Positions 17,976 to 25,384 of a stretch of DNA of 64,000 nucleotides are shown piece by piece. The DNA comes from Shinella sp. H4-D48 (GTDB taxonomy: Bacteria; Pseudomonadota; Alphaproteobacteria; Rhizobiales; Rhizobiaceae). How positions within the stretch are numbered: position 1 is the stretch's first letter; each line of letters opens with the position of its first letter. The notes under the pieces are model-generated. The model saw only the letters and a list, made by a program, of their open reading frames with translations. It was not told where the DNA came from and did no database searches. The position numbers and the translations under genes are program-made. The stretch spans positions 2,464,001 to 2,528,000 of the forward strand of contig NZ_CP093337.1 in assembly GCF_022637395.1 (NCBI RefSeq), written 5' to 3'.

Positions 17976-18488
17976 ATGGCCGTGCCGCAGACCAAGGATG
18001 AGCTGCTGGCGGCGATCGCGCTGGAATTCGGCAAGCTGCGCAAGGCGCTCGATGATATTCCCGAGGGCATCGTTCACGCGCGCACCATGGAGGGCCATGC
18101 CAAGGGCACGATGATGAGCCCGTTCGATCTCGTCGCCTACCTGACGGGCTGGAACGAACTCGTGCTGAAATGGCTGGATCGTGATGCGGCGGGGTTGCCG
18201 GTCGATTTTCCCGAGACGGGTTTCAAGTGGAACGAGCTGGGCAGGCTCGGCCAGAAATTCTACCGCGACTATGAGGATGTGCCCTATCCCGCGCTCGTCG
18301 CACGCCTCGAGGCTGCGAAGGCGCGGATCGTCGCGACCATCGAAGGCAAGGACGATGCGGCGCTTTATGGACGAGGCTGGTATGAAAAGTGGACGATGGG
18401 GCGGATGATCCAGTTCAACACGTCGTCACCCTATGCCAATGCCCGCGGCCGGCTGCGCAATTGGCTGAAGGCGCAGGCAACGCCATGA
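17976..18488 (+). CDS. ClbS/DfsB family four-helix bundle protein
   Basis: A 170-aa protein of the ClbS/DfsB (DUF1706) family. Family marks are visible: MAVPQTKDELLAAI at the start, SPFDLVAYLTGWNELVLKWL with the conserved Trp, GFKWNELGRLGQKFY, and WYEKWTMGRMIQFNTSSPYANARGRLRNWLK at the end. ClbS protects colibactin producers by opening a cyclopropane warhead, and DfsB is a related bacterial protein. Here no toxin cluster is present, so a general protective or hydrolase role is only a guess. It is coupled to the MFS gene upstream. Confidence 0.85.
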   Translation: MAVPQTKDELLAAIALEFGKLRKALDDIPEGIVHARTMEGHAKGTMMSPFDLVAYLTGWNELVLKWLDRDAAGLPVDFPETGFKWNELGRLGQKFYRDYEDVPYPALVARLEAAKARIVATIEGKDDAALYGRGWYEKWTMGRMIQFNTSSPYANARGRLRNWLKAQATP

Positions 18489-18528
18489 GGCCGCCATCCC
18501 GCCCTTGAGCGGGATGGCGTATCGAAAA

Positions 18529-18918
18529 TCAGACGAACTGGCTGAGGCCCGGGACCGAATCGACGACTTCGTCGACCGTCTCGGCGCCGGCATGTTCGCG
18601 GGCGACAGCGAGCGTTTCCTTGGCGAGGCCGGTGATCTCGCCCATGCCGAGGCCCTGGCTCATCAGCTGCTGGCCGAGGCCCATGACGCCGCCGCCGCCG
18701 ATGGCGCTCATCAGGCCGCCGAGCAGGCCCTTGCCTTCGCCTTCGCCGTTATACTGGGCGACGAGGTCGGAGGCGCCGGGAATGGCTTCGATCATGCGGG
18801 CAACAGGGCCATCGGCCGCTTCGCGCTGCAGGAAGCCCAGCATCATGCCGATCGCCTTTTCGGCGAGGGCAGGTTCGATACCGACGGCATTGGCGACGCG
18901 GGTGACGAGTTCATTCAT
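18529..18918 (-). CDS. small conserved protein (DUF2267/DUF2780-like)
   Basis: The 129-aa soluble product starts with a short helical domain (MNELVTRVANAVGIEPALAEKAIGMMLGFLQREA) resembling small DUF2267/DUF2780 proteins. A glycine-rich middle (GGLMSAIGGGGVMGLGQQLMSQGLGMGE) is followed by a helical tail ending VPGLSQFV. The function is unknown. GGAGGATCGTCC precedes the ATG. A perfect 16-bp palindrome sits 20 bp upstream of the start, so the gene is probably under tight control. Confidence 0.7.
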   Translation of the reverse strand: MNELVTRVANAVGIEPALAEKAIGMMLGFLQREAADGPVARMIEAIPGASDLVAQYNGEGEGKGLLGGLMSAIGGGGVMGLGQQLMSQGLGMGEITGLAKETLAVAREHAGAETVDEVVDSVPGLSQFV

Positions 18919-18937
18919 GGACGATCCTCCAAAGGAA

Positions 18938-18953
18938 TTGACGTTAACGTCAA
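18938..18953 (-). promoter_or_regulatory. perfect 16-bp palindromic operator
   Basis: TTGACGTTAACGTCAA is a perfect palindrome. On the minus strand it directly follows a plausible promoter (TTGAGT, 17-bp spacer, TACCTT), overlapping the -10 and start site of the 18529-18918 gene. It resembles ACGT-centred operators of MerR-family regulators such as LiuR; that match is from memory of motif shape. Confidence 0.65.
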
Positions 18954-19150
18954 GGTAAATGAGTTCTCCGGCAAACTCAAGCCGGTCAGGCGCGCATTCG
19001 ACCGCCGGGAGTCGGCCGTGAAAGCGTGTTGTTCCCGTGCCTGACTATCCTTATAACCTCCCTGAGACGATTCAATGAAAACCGTTCGGGCGCGGCGATC
19101 CGCCCCTTCACGGGAATCGCGGCAGGAACCGGCAGTCAGGGAGTTTCAAC

Positions 19151-20725
19151 GTGACGGATTCCATTCTTCAGGACGGAAAACTCTATATCGGCACCAGCCG
19201 CAAGCCTGACGATACCAACAACAAGCCCGAATATCTCGACCTGAAGTTCGGCAACCGCCACGGCCTCGTGACGGGCGCGACCGGCACCGGCAAGACGGTG
19301 ACGCTGCAGATCCTCGCGGAAGGTTTTTCCAATGCCGGCGTGCCGGTGTTCTGCGCCGACGTGAAAGGCGACCTTTCGGGCATTGGCGCGATGGGCGAGC
19401 CGAAGGACTTCCTCCAGAAGCGCGCCGACCAGATCGGGCTTACGCCCTACGAGTTCCAGGAATTCCCGGTCATCTTCTGGGATCTTTACGGCGAGAAGGG
19501 CCACCGCGTCCGCACCACCATCTCGGAAATGGGTCCGCTGCTGCTGTCACGTCTAATGAACGCGACCGATGCGCAGGAAGGTGTCATCAACATCGCCTTC
19601 AAGATCGCCGACCAGGGCGGCCTGCCGCTGCTCGACCTCAAGGATTTCCAGGCGCTGCTCAACTATATGGGCGAGAATGCCTCGACGCTTTCCAACCAGT
19701 TAGGATTCATCTCCAAGGCCTCGGTCGGCTCGATCCAGCGCGAACTGCTCATCCTCGAACAGCAGGGTGCCGTGCAGTTCTTCGGCGAGCCGGCGCTGAA
19801 GATTTCCGACATCATGCGCACCACCAATGACGGGCGCGGCGCGATCTCGGTGCTGGCCGCCGACAAGCTGATGATGAACCCGCGCCTTTACGGCACCTTC
19901 CTCTTGTGGATGCTCTCCGAGCTCTTCGAGGTGCTGCCGGAAGTGGGCGATCCGGACAAGCCGAAGCTGGTGTTCTTCTTCGACGAGGCGCATCTCCTGT
20001 TCAAGGACGCGCCGAAGGTGCTGACCGAGCGGGTGGAGCAGGTCGTGCGCCTCATCCGCTCCAAGGGTGTTGGCGTCTACTTTGTCACGCAGAACCCGCT
20101 CGACGTGCCGGAAACGGTGCTCGCCCAGCTCGGCAACCGCGTGCAGCATGCGCTGCGCGCCTATACGCCGCGCGAGCAGAAGGCGGTGAAGACCGCCGCC
20201 GACACGTTCCGCCCCAATCCGGATTTCAACTGCGCCGAGGTCATCACCAATCTCGGCACCGGCGAGGCCCTGGTCTCCACGCTGGAGGGCAAGGGCGCGC
20301 CGTCCATGGTGGAACGCACACTGGTGCGCCCACCGGCCTCGCGGCTCGGCCCCGTCACCGATGCGGAGCGCCAGTCGATCATGAAGGTGAGCCCTGTCGC
20401 CGGGCTCTATGACGAAGACTTCGACCGCGAGTCCGCCTACGAGATCCTGACGGCGCAGGCCAAGAAGGCAGCCGATGCCGCCGCCGCGCAGCAGCAGGCG
20501 GAAGCCGACCAGTCGAGCCAGCAATCCTCCGGCGGCAGCCGTTGGACCCTGCCCGGCTTCGGCGACGACGAACCCGCCCAGCCGGCACAGAAGCAGGCCA
20601 AGCCCCGTGCGGGCTACCAGCGCGAAACGGTCGCGGAAGCGGCGATGAAATCCGTGGCCCGCACCGTGGCATCCTCCCTCGGGCGCGCGCTCGTGCGCGG
20701 CATTTTGGGGAGTTTGCGGCGGTAG
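19151..20725 (+). CDS. HerA-like / YjgR-type ATPase (DUF853)
   Basis: A 524-aa P-loop ATPase of the HerA-FtsK superfamily, YjgR branch. Walker A is GATGTGKT near residue 40, Walker B is LVFFFDEAH, and a sensor region [38 protein letters not shown] follows. Residues about 430-490 are a Gln/Ala/Pro-rich linker before a basic C-terminal helix. The role is uncertain (DNA translocase or helicase-like). The start is GTG, preceded by CAGGGAG; no ATG fits the family's N-terminus better. A RIME-like repeat follows its stop. Confidence 0.88.
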   Translation: MTDSILQDGKLYIGTSRKPDDTNNKPEYLDLKFGNRHGLVTGATGTGKTVTLQILAEGFSNAGVPVFCADVKGDLSGIGAMGEPKDFLQKRADQIGLTPYEFQEFPVIFWDLYGEKGHRVRTTISEMGPLLLSRLMNATDAQEGVINIAFKIADQGGLPLLDLKDFQALLNYMGENASTLSNQLGFISKASVGSIQRELLILEQQGAVQFFGEPALKISDIMRTTNDGRGAISVLAADKLMMNPRLYGTFLLWMLSELFEVLPEVGDPDKPKLVFFFDEAHLLFKDAPKVLTERVEQVVRLIRSKGVGVYFVTQNPLDVPETVLAQLGNRVQHALRAYTPREQKAVKTAADTFRPNPDFNCAEVITNLGTGEALVSTLEGKGAPSMVERTLVRPPASRLGPVTDAERQSIMKVSPVAGLYDEDFDRESAYEILTAQAKKAADAAAAQQQAEADQSSQQSSGGSRWTLPGFGDDEPAQPAQKQAKPRAGYQRETVAEAAMKSVARTVASSLGRALVRGILGSLRR

Positions 20726-20748
20726 GACTGCATCGAAGCTCAGTGCTC

Positions 20749-20903
20749 ACCCCCCTTTGCCCTGCCGGGCATCTCCCCCACAAGGGGGGAGATCGGCAAG
20801 CAGCGGCACCTTCGCTTCACCAGCATGCAGGAGAAGGGCAACACGGTGCCGCGACTCAATCTCCCCGCTTGTGGGGGAGATGTCCGGCAGGACAGAGGGG
20901 GGT
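20749..20903. repeat. RIME-like palindromic intergenic element, copy 1
   Basis: About 155 bp with two near-identical inverted arms of about 45 bp (20749-20794 and 20859-20903). Each contains the series ACCCCCCT, CCTGCCGG, ATCTCCCCCACAAG and GGGGGAGAT, so each arm folds on itself as well as with the other. It lies 24 bp after the HerA-like gene. Structure and length match the Rhizobium-specific intergenic mosaic element type. Confidence 0.85.
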
Positions 20904-21028
20904 AAACCACCCGCCCCGTTGCAAACCTTGCCAGCCGATGGTATTTCCACGCCGTTCGCAACACGTAAGAGAGGGCTGTGCCGTGAAGGTCGGCTTCCTG
21001 CCACATCGCACACATGGCCCTGATCTTG

Positions 21029-21050
21029 CCCTGCAAATGCGTTTGCAGGG
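21029..21050 (+). promoter_or_regulatory. stable hairpin in the leader of the ABC-F gene
   Basis: The perfect 9-bp stem CCCTGCAAA / TTTGCAGGG with a TGCG loop lies 137 bp before the ABC-F start codon. There is no U-tract, so it is not a simple terminator. It may be an attenuator or a promoter-proximal operator; several ABC-F genes elsewhere are controlled by leader attenuation. Confidence 0.4.
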
Positions 21051-21186
21051 CTGATCGGAACGAACACACTTTCTTTTCTGGTCTGCCCTTTCGGCGATGT
21101 GGTTCACCGCATCCGATTTCCTTGTGCCTTGCGCGTAATCGACGGCCGATGCCGCGCCGCGAGGCCTTGCAGACCAGAGAATTCTC

Positions 21187-22707
21187 ATGTCGCTCATCAA
21201 TATCCGTGCGCTCGGCGTCACGCTTTCCGCTCCCCTCTTTTCGAACCTCAACCTCGCCGTTTCCAGCGGTGACCGCATCGGGCTCGTTGCCGCCAACGGA
21301 CGCGGCAAGTCCACGCTGCTGAAATGCATCACGGGCGCATTCGAGCCGACGACGGGCGACATTACCCGCGCCCGCGGCCTGACCATCGGCCATATGGAAC
21401 AACAGCTTGCGCCCGGCCTGGAAACGCTGACCTTCCGCGAGGCGGTGCTCGACGCACTGTCGGCTGAGCAGCAGGACAGCGAAAGCTGGCGTGCGGATGT
21501 CACGCTCGAGGAACTGGAGGTGCCGCAGGACCTGCGCGAGCGTCCGCTCGCCGCACTCAGCGGCGGCTGGCAGCGCATCGCGCTGATCACCCGGGTGCGT
21601 GTCAGCGAGCCGGACGTGCTTCTGCTCGACGAGCCGACCAACCATCTGGACCTGGAAAAGATCGCAAGGCTGGAAAGCTGGCTCGCCACCCTGCCGCGCG
21701 ACATGCCGGTCATCCTTTCGAGCCACGACCGGGCCTTTCTCGATGCGGTGACGAACCGCACGCTGTTCCTGAGGCCCGAGCGCTCGCAGGTCTTCGCACT
21801 TCCCTATTCCCGTGCCCGCGCTGCGCTGGATGAGGCGGACGCAGCCGAGGAGCGACGCTTCGAGAAGGACATGAAGACGGCCGCGCAGCTCAGACAGCAG
21901 GCGGCGAAGCTGCACAATATCGGCGTCAATTCCGGCAGCGACCTGCTGGTGGTGAAGACCAAGCAGCTCAAGGCCCGCGCGGAACGCATCGAGGATGCGG
22001 CGCGTCCCGCCCATCAGGAGAACTCCGCCGGCGCCATCCGGCTCGCCAGTCGTGGCACGCATGCCAAGGTGCTGGTGACGCTGGAGGATTGCCCGGTCGA
22101 AACACCCGACGGCACGCTTCTCTTCCGCACCGGCAAGAAATTCATCTGCCAGGGCGACAGGATCGTGCTGCTCGGCCTGAACGGCACCGGCAAGACGCGG
22201 CTGGTGCGGCGGCTCAAGGCGGCCATCGAGGGCGAGGTACAGGAGGGCATCAAGCCGACGCCCTCGCTGGTGCTCGGCTATGGCGACCAGGCGCTTTCGG
22301 ACCTGTCCGACGACGAGACGCCGCATGGCACGATCATCCACCGCTTCGATGTCGGCGATCAGCGGGCGCGCAGCCTGCTTGCCGGCGCGGGTTTTTCCGT
22401 GGACATGCAGGGTCGTCCTGTCGGGCTGCTGTCCGGCGGGCAGAAGGCACGGCTCGGCATGCTGGTGCTCAGGCTCACCAATCCAAACTTCACCCTGCTC
22501 GACGAGCCCACCAACCATCTCGATATCGACGGACAGGAAGCGCTGGAGCGCGAACTGACGGCCCAGCAGGCGAGCTGCCTCTTCGTCTCGCACGACCGCG
22601 CCTTCGTACGGGCAGTGGCGAACCGCTTCTGGCTCATCGAAAAGCGGCGGCTGATCGAGGTGGACGGGCCGGAAGACTTCTTCGAGGAAGCCGCGCTATT
22701 TGCGTGA
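21187..22707 (+). CDS. ABC-F family ATPase
   Basis: A 506-aa soluble protein with two ABC ATPase domains and no membrane part. The first P-loop is ANGRGKST (about residues 36-43) with signature LSGGWQR and Walker B VLLLDEPTNHLDLEK. The second is GLNGTGKT with LSGGQKAR and TLLDEPTNHLDIDG. The linker (about residues 200-270) is charged, as in ribosome E-site binding factors. ABC-F proteins act in translation quality control or antibiotic resistance. It is shorter in the linker than Uup or EttA, so the exact subfamily is open. The Shine-Dalgarno is weak. Its last 12 bp overlap the convergent RES toxin gene. Confidence 0.88.
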   Translation: MSLINIRALGVTLSAPLFSNLNLAVSSGDRIGLVAANGRGKSTLLKCITGAFEPTTGDITRARGLTIGHMEQQLAPGLETLTFREAVLDALSAEQQDSESWRADVTLEELEVPQDLRERPLAALSGGWQRIALITRVRVSEPDVLLLDEPTNHLDLEKIARLESWLATLPRDMPVILSSHDRAFLDAVTNRTLFLRPERSQVFALPYSRARAALDEADAAEERRFEKDMKTAAQLRQQAAKLHNIGVNSGSDLLVVKTKQLKARAERIEDAARPAHQENSAGAIRLASRGTHAKVLVTLEDCPVETPDGTLLFRTGKKFICQGDRIVLLGLNGTGKTRLVRRLKAAIEGEVQEGIKPTPSLVLGYGDQALSDLSDDETPHGTIIHRFDVGDQRARSLLAGAGFSVDMQGRPVGLLSGGQKARLGMLVLRLTNPNFTLLDEPTNHLDIDGQEALERELTAQQASCLFVSHDRAFVRAVANRFWLIEKRRLIEVDGPEDFFEEAALFA

Positions 22708-23454
22708 GGCGATGCGCGGATCGCGGGCAAAATCCTCGCGTGAAAAGCCGATGCGTCTTGGCGGGTGGTCGCAGAGCGCCTGCACGCCGAGCGGCGAAAG
22801 CCGGATGCGCCAGGTCTGGCGCTCCACCGGCTTCGGCACGGCAAAGCCTTTCGCCGTCAGAAGCGCCAGGTTGCCGCCGGCGCCGGGATCGCGCACCGAG
22901 CGATAGAGGATGGCGTCAATGCCCGCGGCACGCGCGGCATCGGCAAGCGCCTGGCAGGCGGCGTAATCGGTCGGATGCGTCCAGGCGGGCGCATCACGGT
23001 CGAGCGGCGGTCGTGTGAGATCGAGGGCCTGTCCGGTGGCGACGGCGGCGGAAAAGGCGGTGTAGTCGGCGGCATTGGACGGCAGCGGCGTCGTGGGCGA
23101 TTCGGAAAAGAACAGCAGCCGGTAGAAGGCCATTTCCGCCAAAGCCGTCTCCACCGTCAGCGCGGCATAATAGACGCCGAGCGTGCGGCCAGCGCGGCGG
23201 AACCGCGACCCGTGCGGATAAACCGCGCCATAGCGGAAAGGTGTGGCGAGCAGATAATCGAGGCCCGCGCATTCGGGCGGCAACACGGGCTTGCTCTCTT
23301 CGAGCAGATCCTCCAGCAACGCCTGCTCGTCCAGCGTATCGACGAGTTTCAGGGTGGAGACGCGATGCTGCGCCTCGACGAGCCGCCACACCTCGCCCGC
23401 AAAAGGCCGCGCCTCAGACGAGAGCGCGACGGGCGTCCAGATAGGCAAGGACAT
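22696..23454 (-). CDS. RES domain toxin (NAD+ phosphorylase-type)
   Basis: A 252-aa RES-family protein. The core is visible: FRYGAVYPHGSRFRRAGRTLGVYYAALTVETALAEMAFYR, with the conserved Arg, Tyr and Glu of the ADP-ribosyltransferase-like pocket. A late conserved Ser/Asn segment follows (ILYRSVRDPGAGGNLALL). Characterised RES toxins deplete NAD+. The ATG at 23454 is preferred over a TTG at 23460; either lies inside the 3' end of the antitoxin gene (41-bp overlap), so translation is coupled. The 3' end overlaps the convergent ABC-F gene by 12 bp. Confidence 0.88.
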   Translation of the reverse strand: MSLPIWTPVALSSEARPFAGEVWRLVEAQHRVSTLKLVDTLDEQALLEDLLEESKPVLPPECAGLDYLLATPFRYGAVYPHGSRFRRAGRTLGVYYAALTVETALAEMAFYRLLFFSESPTTPLPSNAADYTAFSAAVATGQALDLTRPPLDRDAPAWTHPTDYAACQALADAARAAGIDAILYRSVRDPGAGGNLALLTAKGFAVPKPVERQTWRIRLSPLGVQALCDHPPRRIGFSREDFARDPRIASRK

Positions 23455-23791
23455 CGACAAGGCCTGAAATGGAAACGATACGATCGACGGGGCGGGCCTG
23501 GAGAACCGTGTTCTCCGCGCTCATCCAGGCGCGGGCCACGCCCTCGTCGCCCCCGGTGATGGCATCGAGCGAGCGGAACAGGCGCACGAGCAGGACGGCG
23601 AGTTCGAACGGCTTGGTGCCGCGCTCGAGAAGCACATCCTGCCGCTTGAGCCGCGAGACCGTGGCCTCCGACACCCCGATGACCGCTGACAGGATACGCG
23701 CCGTCAGGCCAAGCCGTTCGGCCGCATTGACTGCCGCCTTGGTAAGCACGACGCCTTCGGCATTGGCTTGAAGGGCAGGTTTGCGCTGCAT
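23414..23791 (-). CDS. Xre/MbcA/ParS-type antitoxin of the RES toxin
   Basis: A 125-aa antitoxin. Residues 15-60 form a Cro/Xre-like helix-turn-helix (AVNAAERLGLTARILSAVIGVSEATVSRLKRQ). The C-terminal part (WMSAENTVLQARPVDRIVSISGLVDVLAYLDARRA) is the DUF2384 toxin-binding domain, whose end normally plugs the RES active site. The start at 23791 is fixed by AAAGGAG 8 bases upstream; a further in-frame ATG upstream would contain that Shine-Dalgarno. It is the first gene of the toxin-antitoxin operon, with an operator-like dyad in its promoter. Confidence 0.87.
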   Translation of the reverse strand: MQRKPALQANAEGVVLTKAAVNAAERLGLTARILSAVIGVSEATVSRLKRQDVLLERGTKPFELAVLLVRLFRSLDAITGGDEGVARAWMSAENTVLQARPVDRIVSISGLVDVLAYLDARRALV

Positions 23792-23816
23792 AATGCGATC
23801 TCCTTTCATGGGAAAG

Positions 23817-23844
23817 AATATAGTCGATATTTTTCCAATGACAA
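23817..23844 (-). promoter_or_regulatory. promoter and operator of the RES/Xre operon
   Basis: On the minus strand, TTGTCA (23839-23844) and TATATT (23817-23822) are spaced by 16 bp. The -10 is embedded in the dyad 23817-23831 (AATAT / ATATT arms around a GTC core), placed 26 bp before the antitoxin start. This fits autorepression by the Xre-type antitoxin. Confidence 0.6.
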
Positions 23845-23880
23845 GGGATGCGGGACTGACGTCTTCCAAGATAGCAAAGA

Positions 23881-23904
23881 GCCCGGATGCAGGGACATCC
23901 GGGC
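23881..23904 (-). terminator. terminator of the small secreted protein gene
   Basis: The 9-bp stem GCCCGGATG / CATCCGGGC is followed on the minus strand by TCTTTGCTATCTT. It ends the gene at 23932-24108 before the RES/Xre promoter. Confidence 0.65.
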
Positions 23905-23931
23905 CTTTGGGGAGGTCATGACTGATGCGGC

Positions 23932-24108
23932 TTACTTGCAGACCTTGATCTTCCTGATCACGACATTGCCGTAGTAATCGTAGGACTTCACCTTCTTGAT
24001 GAAACACTGCGGCTTGTAGCCATAACCGTAATTGCCGGCCTGCGAGGGCGCGGCGAAGGAAGCGGCGGCAACGAGGGCAATGGTCGCGGAAACGATGAAC
24101 TTGCGCAT
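23932..24108 (-). CDS. small secreted cysteine-containing protein (58 aa)
   Basis: A signal peptide of 24 residues (MRKFIVSATIALVAAASFAAPSQA is too long to match any enzyme) leaves a mature peptide of about 34 residues with a GYGYK start, two cysteines (PQCFIKK and IKVCK) and many Tyr/Lys/Val. The two cysteines could form one disulfide. The function is unknown. The start at 24108 is supported by AGGAGA 6 bases upstream. It has its own terminator. Confidence 0.7.
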   Translation of the reverse strand: MRKFIVSATIALVAAASFAAPSQAGNYGYGYKPQCFIKKVKSYDYYGNVVIRKIKVCK

Positions 24109-24207
24109 GGGTCTCTCCTGATGTCCGGGAACGACGAGCTGTTCTCGTCCGGTGATCAAAAGGTCTCACAGCGCGGCTTCCTGCGCTGTTTCCGCGGGAA
24201 CACGCAG

Positions 24208-24241
24208 AAAGGCCGCCCCGGATGGTGACGGGGCGGCCTTT
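24208..24241. terminator. terminator of ohr (bidirectional)
   Basis: The 13-bp perfect stem AAAGGCCGCCCCG / CGGGGCGGCCTTT with an 8-base loop lies 18 bp after the ohr stop. Confidence 0.85.
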
Positions 24242-24259
24242 TGAATTTCTGACGGCTGA

Positions 24260-24682
24260 TCAGGCGATCGTCGTCTTGACGTCCAGATTGCCGCGGGTGG
24301 CGTGGCTGTAGGGGCAGACGACATGCGCCTTCTTGACGAGATCCTCGAGCACGGCCTTGTCGACGCCGGGGACGGACACTTCCAGCGCAGCCTCGATTCC
24401 GAAACCGCCGCCATCCTCGCGCGGGCCGATGCCGACCGTCGCGGTAACCTTGGCGTCATCGGGGATCTTCACCTTTTCCTTGCCGGCGACGAACTTGAGG
24501 GCGCCGAGGAAGCAGGCGGAATAGCCTACGGCAAAGAGCTTTTCCGGGTTTGCGCCGGTGGCGCCATCGCCGCCAAGTTCCTTGGGAACCGTCAGCGTGA
24601 CATCGACGGTGCCGTCTTCGGTTGCGCCATGGCCGGCGCGGCCGCCGGTTGCAGATGCCTTGGTCCTGTAGAGAATGGGCAT
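24260..24682 (-). CDS. ohr: organic hydroperoxide resistance protein
   Basis: A 140-aa OsmC/Ohr-family thiol peroxidase that reduces organic hydroperoxides with lipoyl-type reductants. The redox cysteines are Cys57 (GYSACFLGAL) and Cys123 (HVVCPYSHATRGN), with Arg15 and Glu47 in the usual active-site network. It is divergent from the MarR-family regulator OhrR, with palindromic operators between. AAAGGAG precedes the ATG. Confidence 0.95.
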   Translation of the reverse strand: MPILYRTKASATGGRAGHGATEDGTVDVTLTVPKELGGDGATGANPEKLFAVGYSACFLGALKFVAGKEKVKIPDDAKVTATVGIGPREDGGGFGIEAALEVSVPGVDKAVLEDLVKKAHVVCPYSHATRGNLDVKTTIA

Positions 24683-24728
24683 GGTGTCTCCTTTCCTGTG
24701 TTGATGATTGTTGATAGCGCAAAATTAG

Positions 24729-24763
24729 ATTGTGCGCAATATAATTTTGCAAAATTGCAATTT
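24729..24763. promoter_or_regulatory. OhrR operator region
   Basis: There are three AT-rich palindromes in a row: ATTGTGCGCAAT (24729-24740, near perfect), AATTTTGCAAAATT (24743-24756, perfect) and AAATTGCAATTT (24752-24763, perfect), the last two overlapping. They fill the gap between ohr and ohrR and are the expected target of the redox-sensing repressor. Confidence 0.75.
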
Positions 24764-24789
24764 CTGTCGCTTTCTGCGACAATGTCACC

Positions 24790-25281
24790 ATGACAGACAA
24801 ACGTGACGAAGCCGAGACCAACGACATTCCGCCAAGCGCGCTGGCGCTCGACCAGCAGCTTTGCTTTGCCGTCTATTCCGCGGCGCATGCGTTCAACCGC
24901 ACCTACAAGCCGCTGCTCGACGCCTACGGCCTCACCTATCCGCAATATATCGTGCTGATGACGCTGTGGGAGGAAGATGGGCGTACCGTGAAGGCGCTGG
25001 GCGAAACGCTCGGGCTCGACTCCGGCACGCTCTCGCCTCTCCTCAAGCGACTGGAGGCGGCGGGCCATATCCGCCGCGCCCGCGACAAGGCCGACGAGCG
25101 GCAGGTGCTGATCACCCTCACGGACAAGGGCAAGGCCATGCAGGACGCAGCCATCGGTATCCTCAAGGGGATCCGCCAGGCGACGGGCTGTACGGTAGAG
25201 AACCTGCAGGCGCTGACGGGCGAGCTGCAACAGCTCTCCGCCCGTCTGGAAGCGGCCGCGCGGCACGATACGGCTGCGTAA
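24790..25281 (+). CDS. ohrR: MarR family organic peroxide sensor/repressor
   Basis: A 163-aa winged-helix regulator. The N-terminal helix contains the reactive Cys25 (LDQQLCFAVYSA), the diagnostic peroxide-sensing residue. The DNA-binding part is KALGETLGLDSGTLSPLLKRLEAAGHIRRARDKADERQVLITLT. Oxidation of Cys25 should release the operator and induce ohr, which is divergent. No clear Shine-Dalgarno precedes the ATG, so translation may be weak or leaderless. Confidence 0.93.
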   Translation: MTDKRDEAETNDIPPSALALDQQLCFAVYSAAHAFNRTYKPLLDAYGLTYPQYIVLMTLWEEDGRTVKALGETLGLDSGTLSPLLKRLEAAGHIRRARDKADERQVLITLTDKGKAMQDAAIGILKGIRQATGCTVENLQALTGELQQLSARLEAAARHDTAA

Positions 25282-25384
25282 AGACCGCCTTTCCCCAGAT
25301 CGTTCACGCGCAGACCTGTTGCCGGCCGCCCCTTGCCGCTAGAGTGCACCAGGCGGCAGATCAGAGCCGTGTCTGGGGGAACGA

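Larger units (their letters stand above)
20726..21186. other. long intergenic region (461 bp)
   Basis: It contains the RIME-like repeat in its first half. The second half (about 20904-21186) has no convincing gene; it holds a strong hairpin at 21029-21050 and the leader of the ABC-F gene. Confidence 0.7.

Noticed and set aside
20740-21067. Short frames inside the RIME-like repeat and leader region
   Set aside because: They read through palindromic arms, lack Shine-Dalgarno sequences and have products rich in Pro/Gly/Arg. They belong to the repeat.
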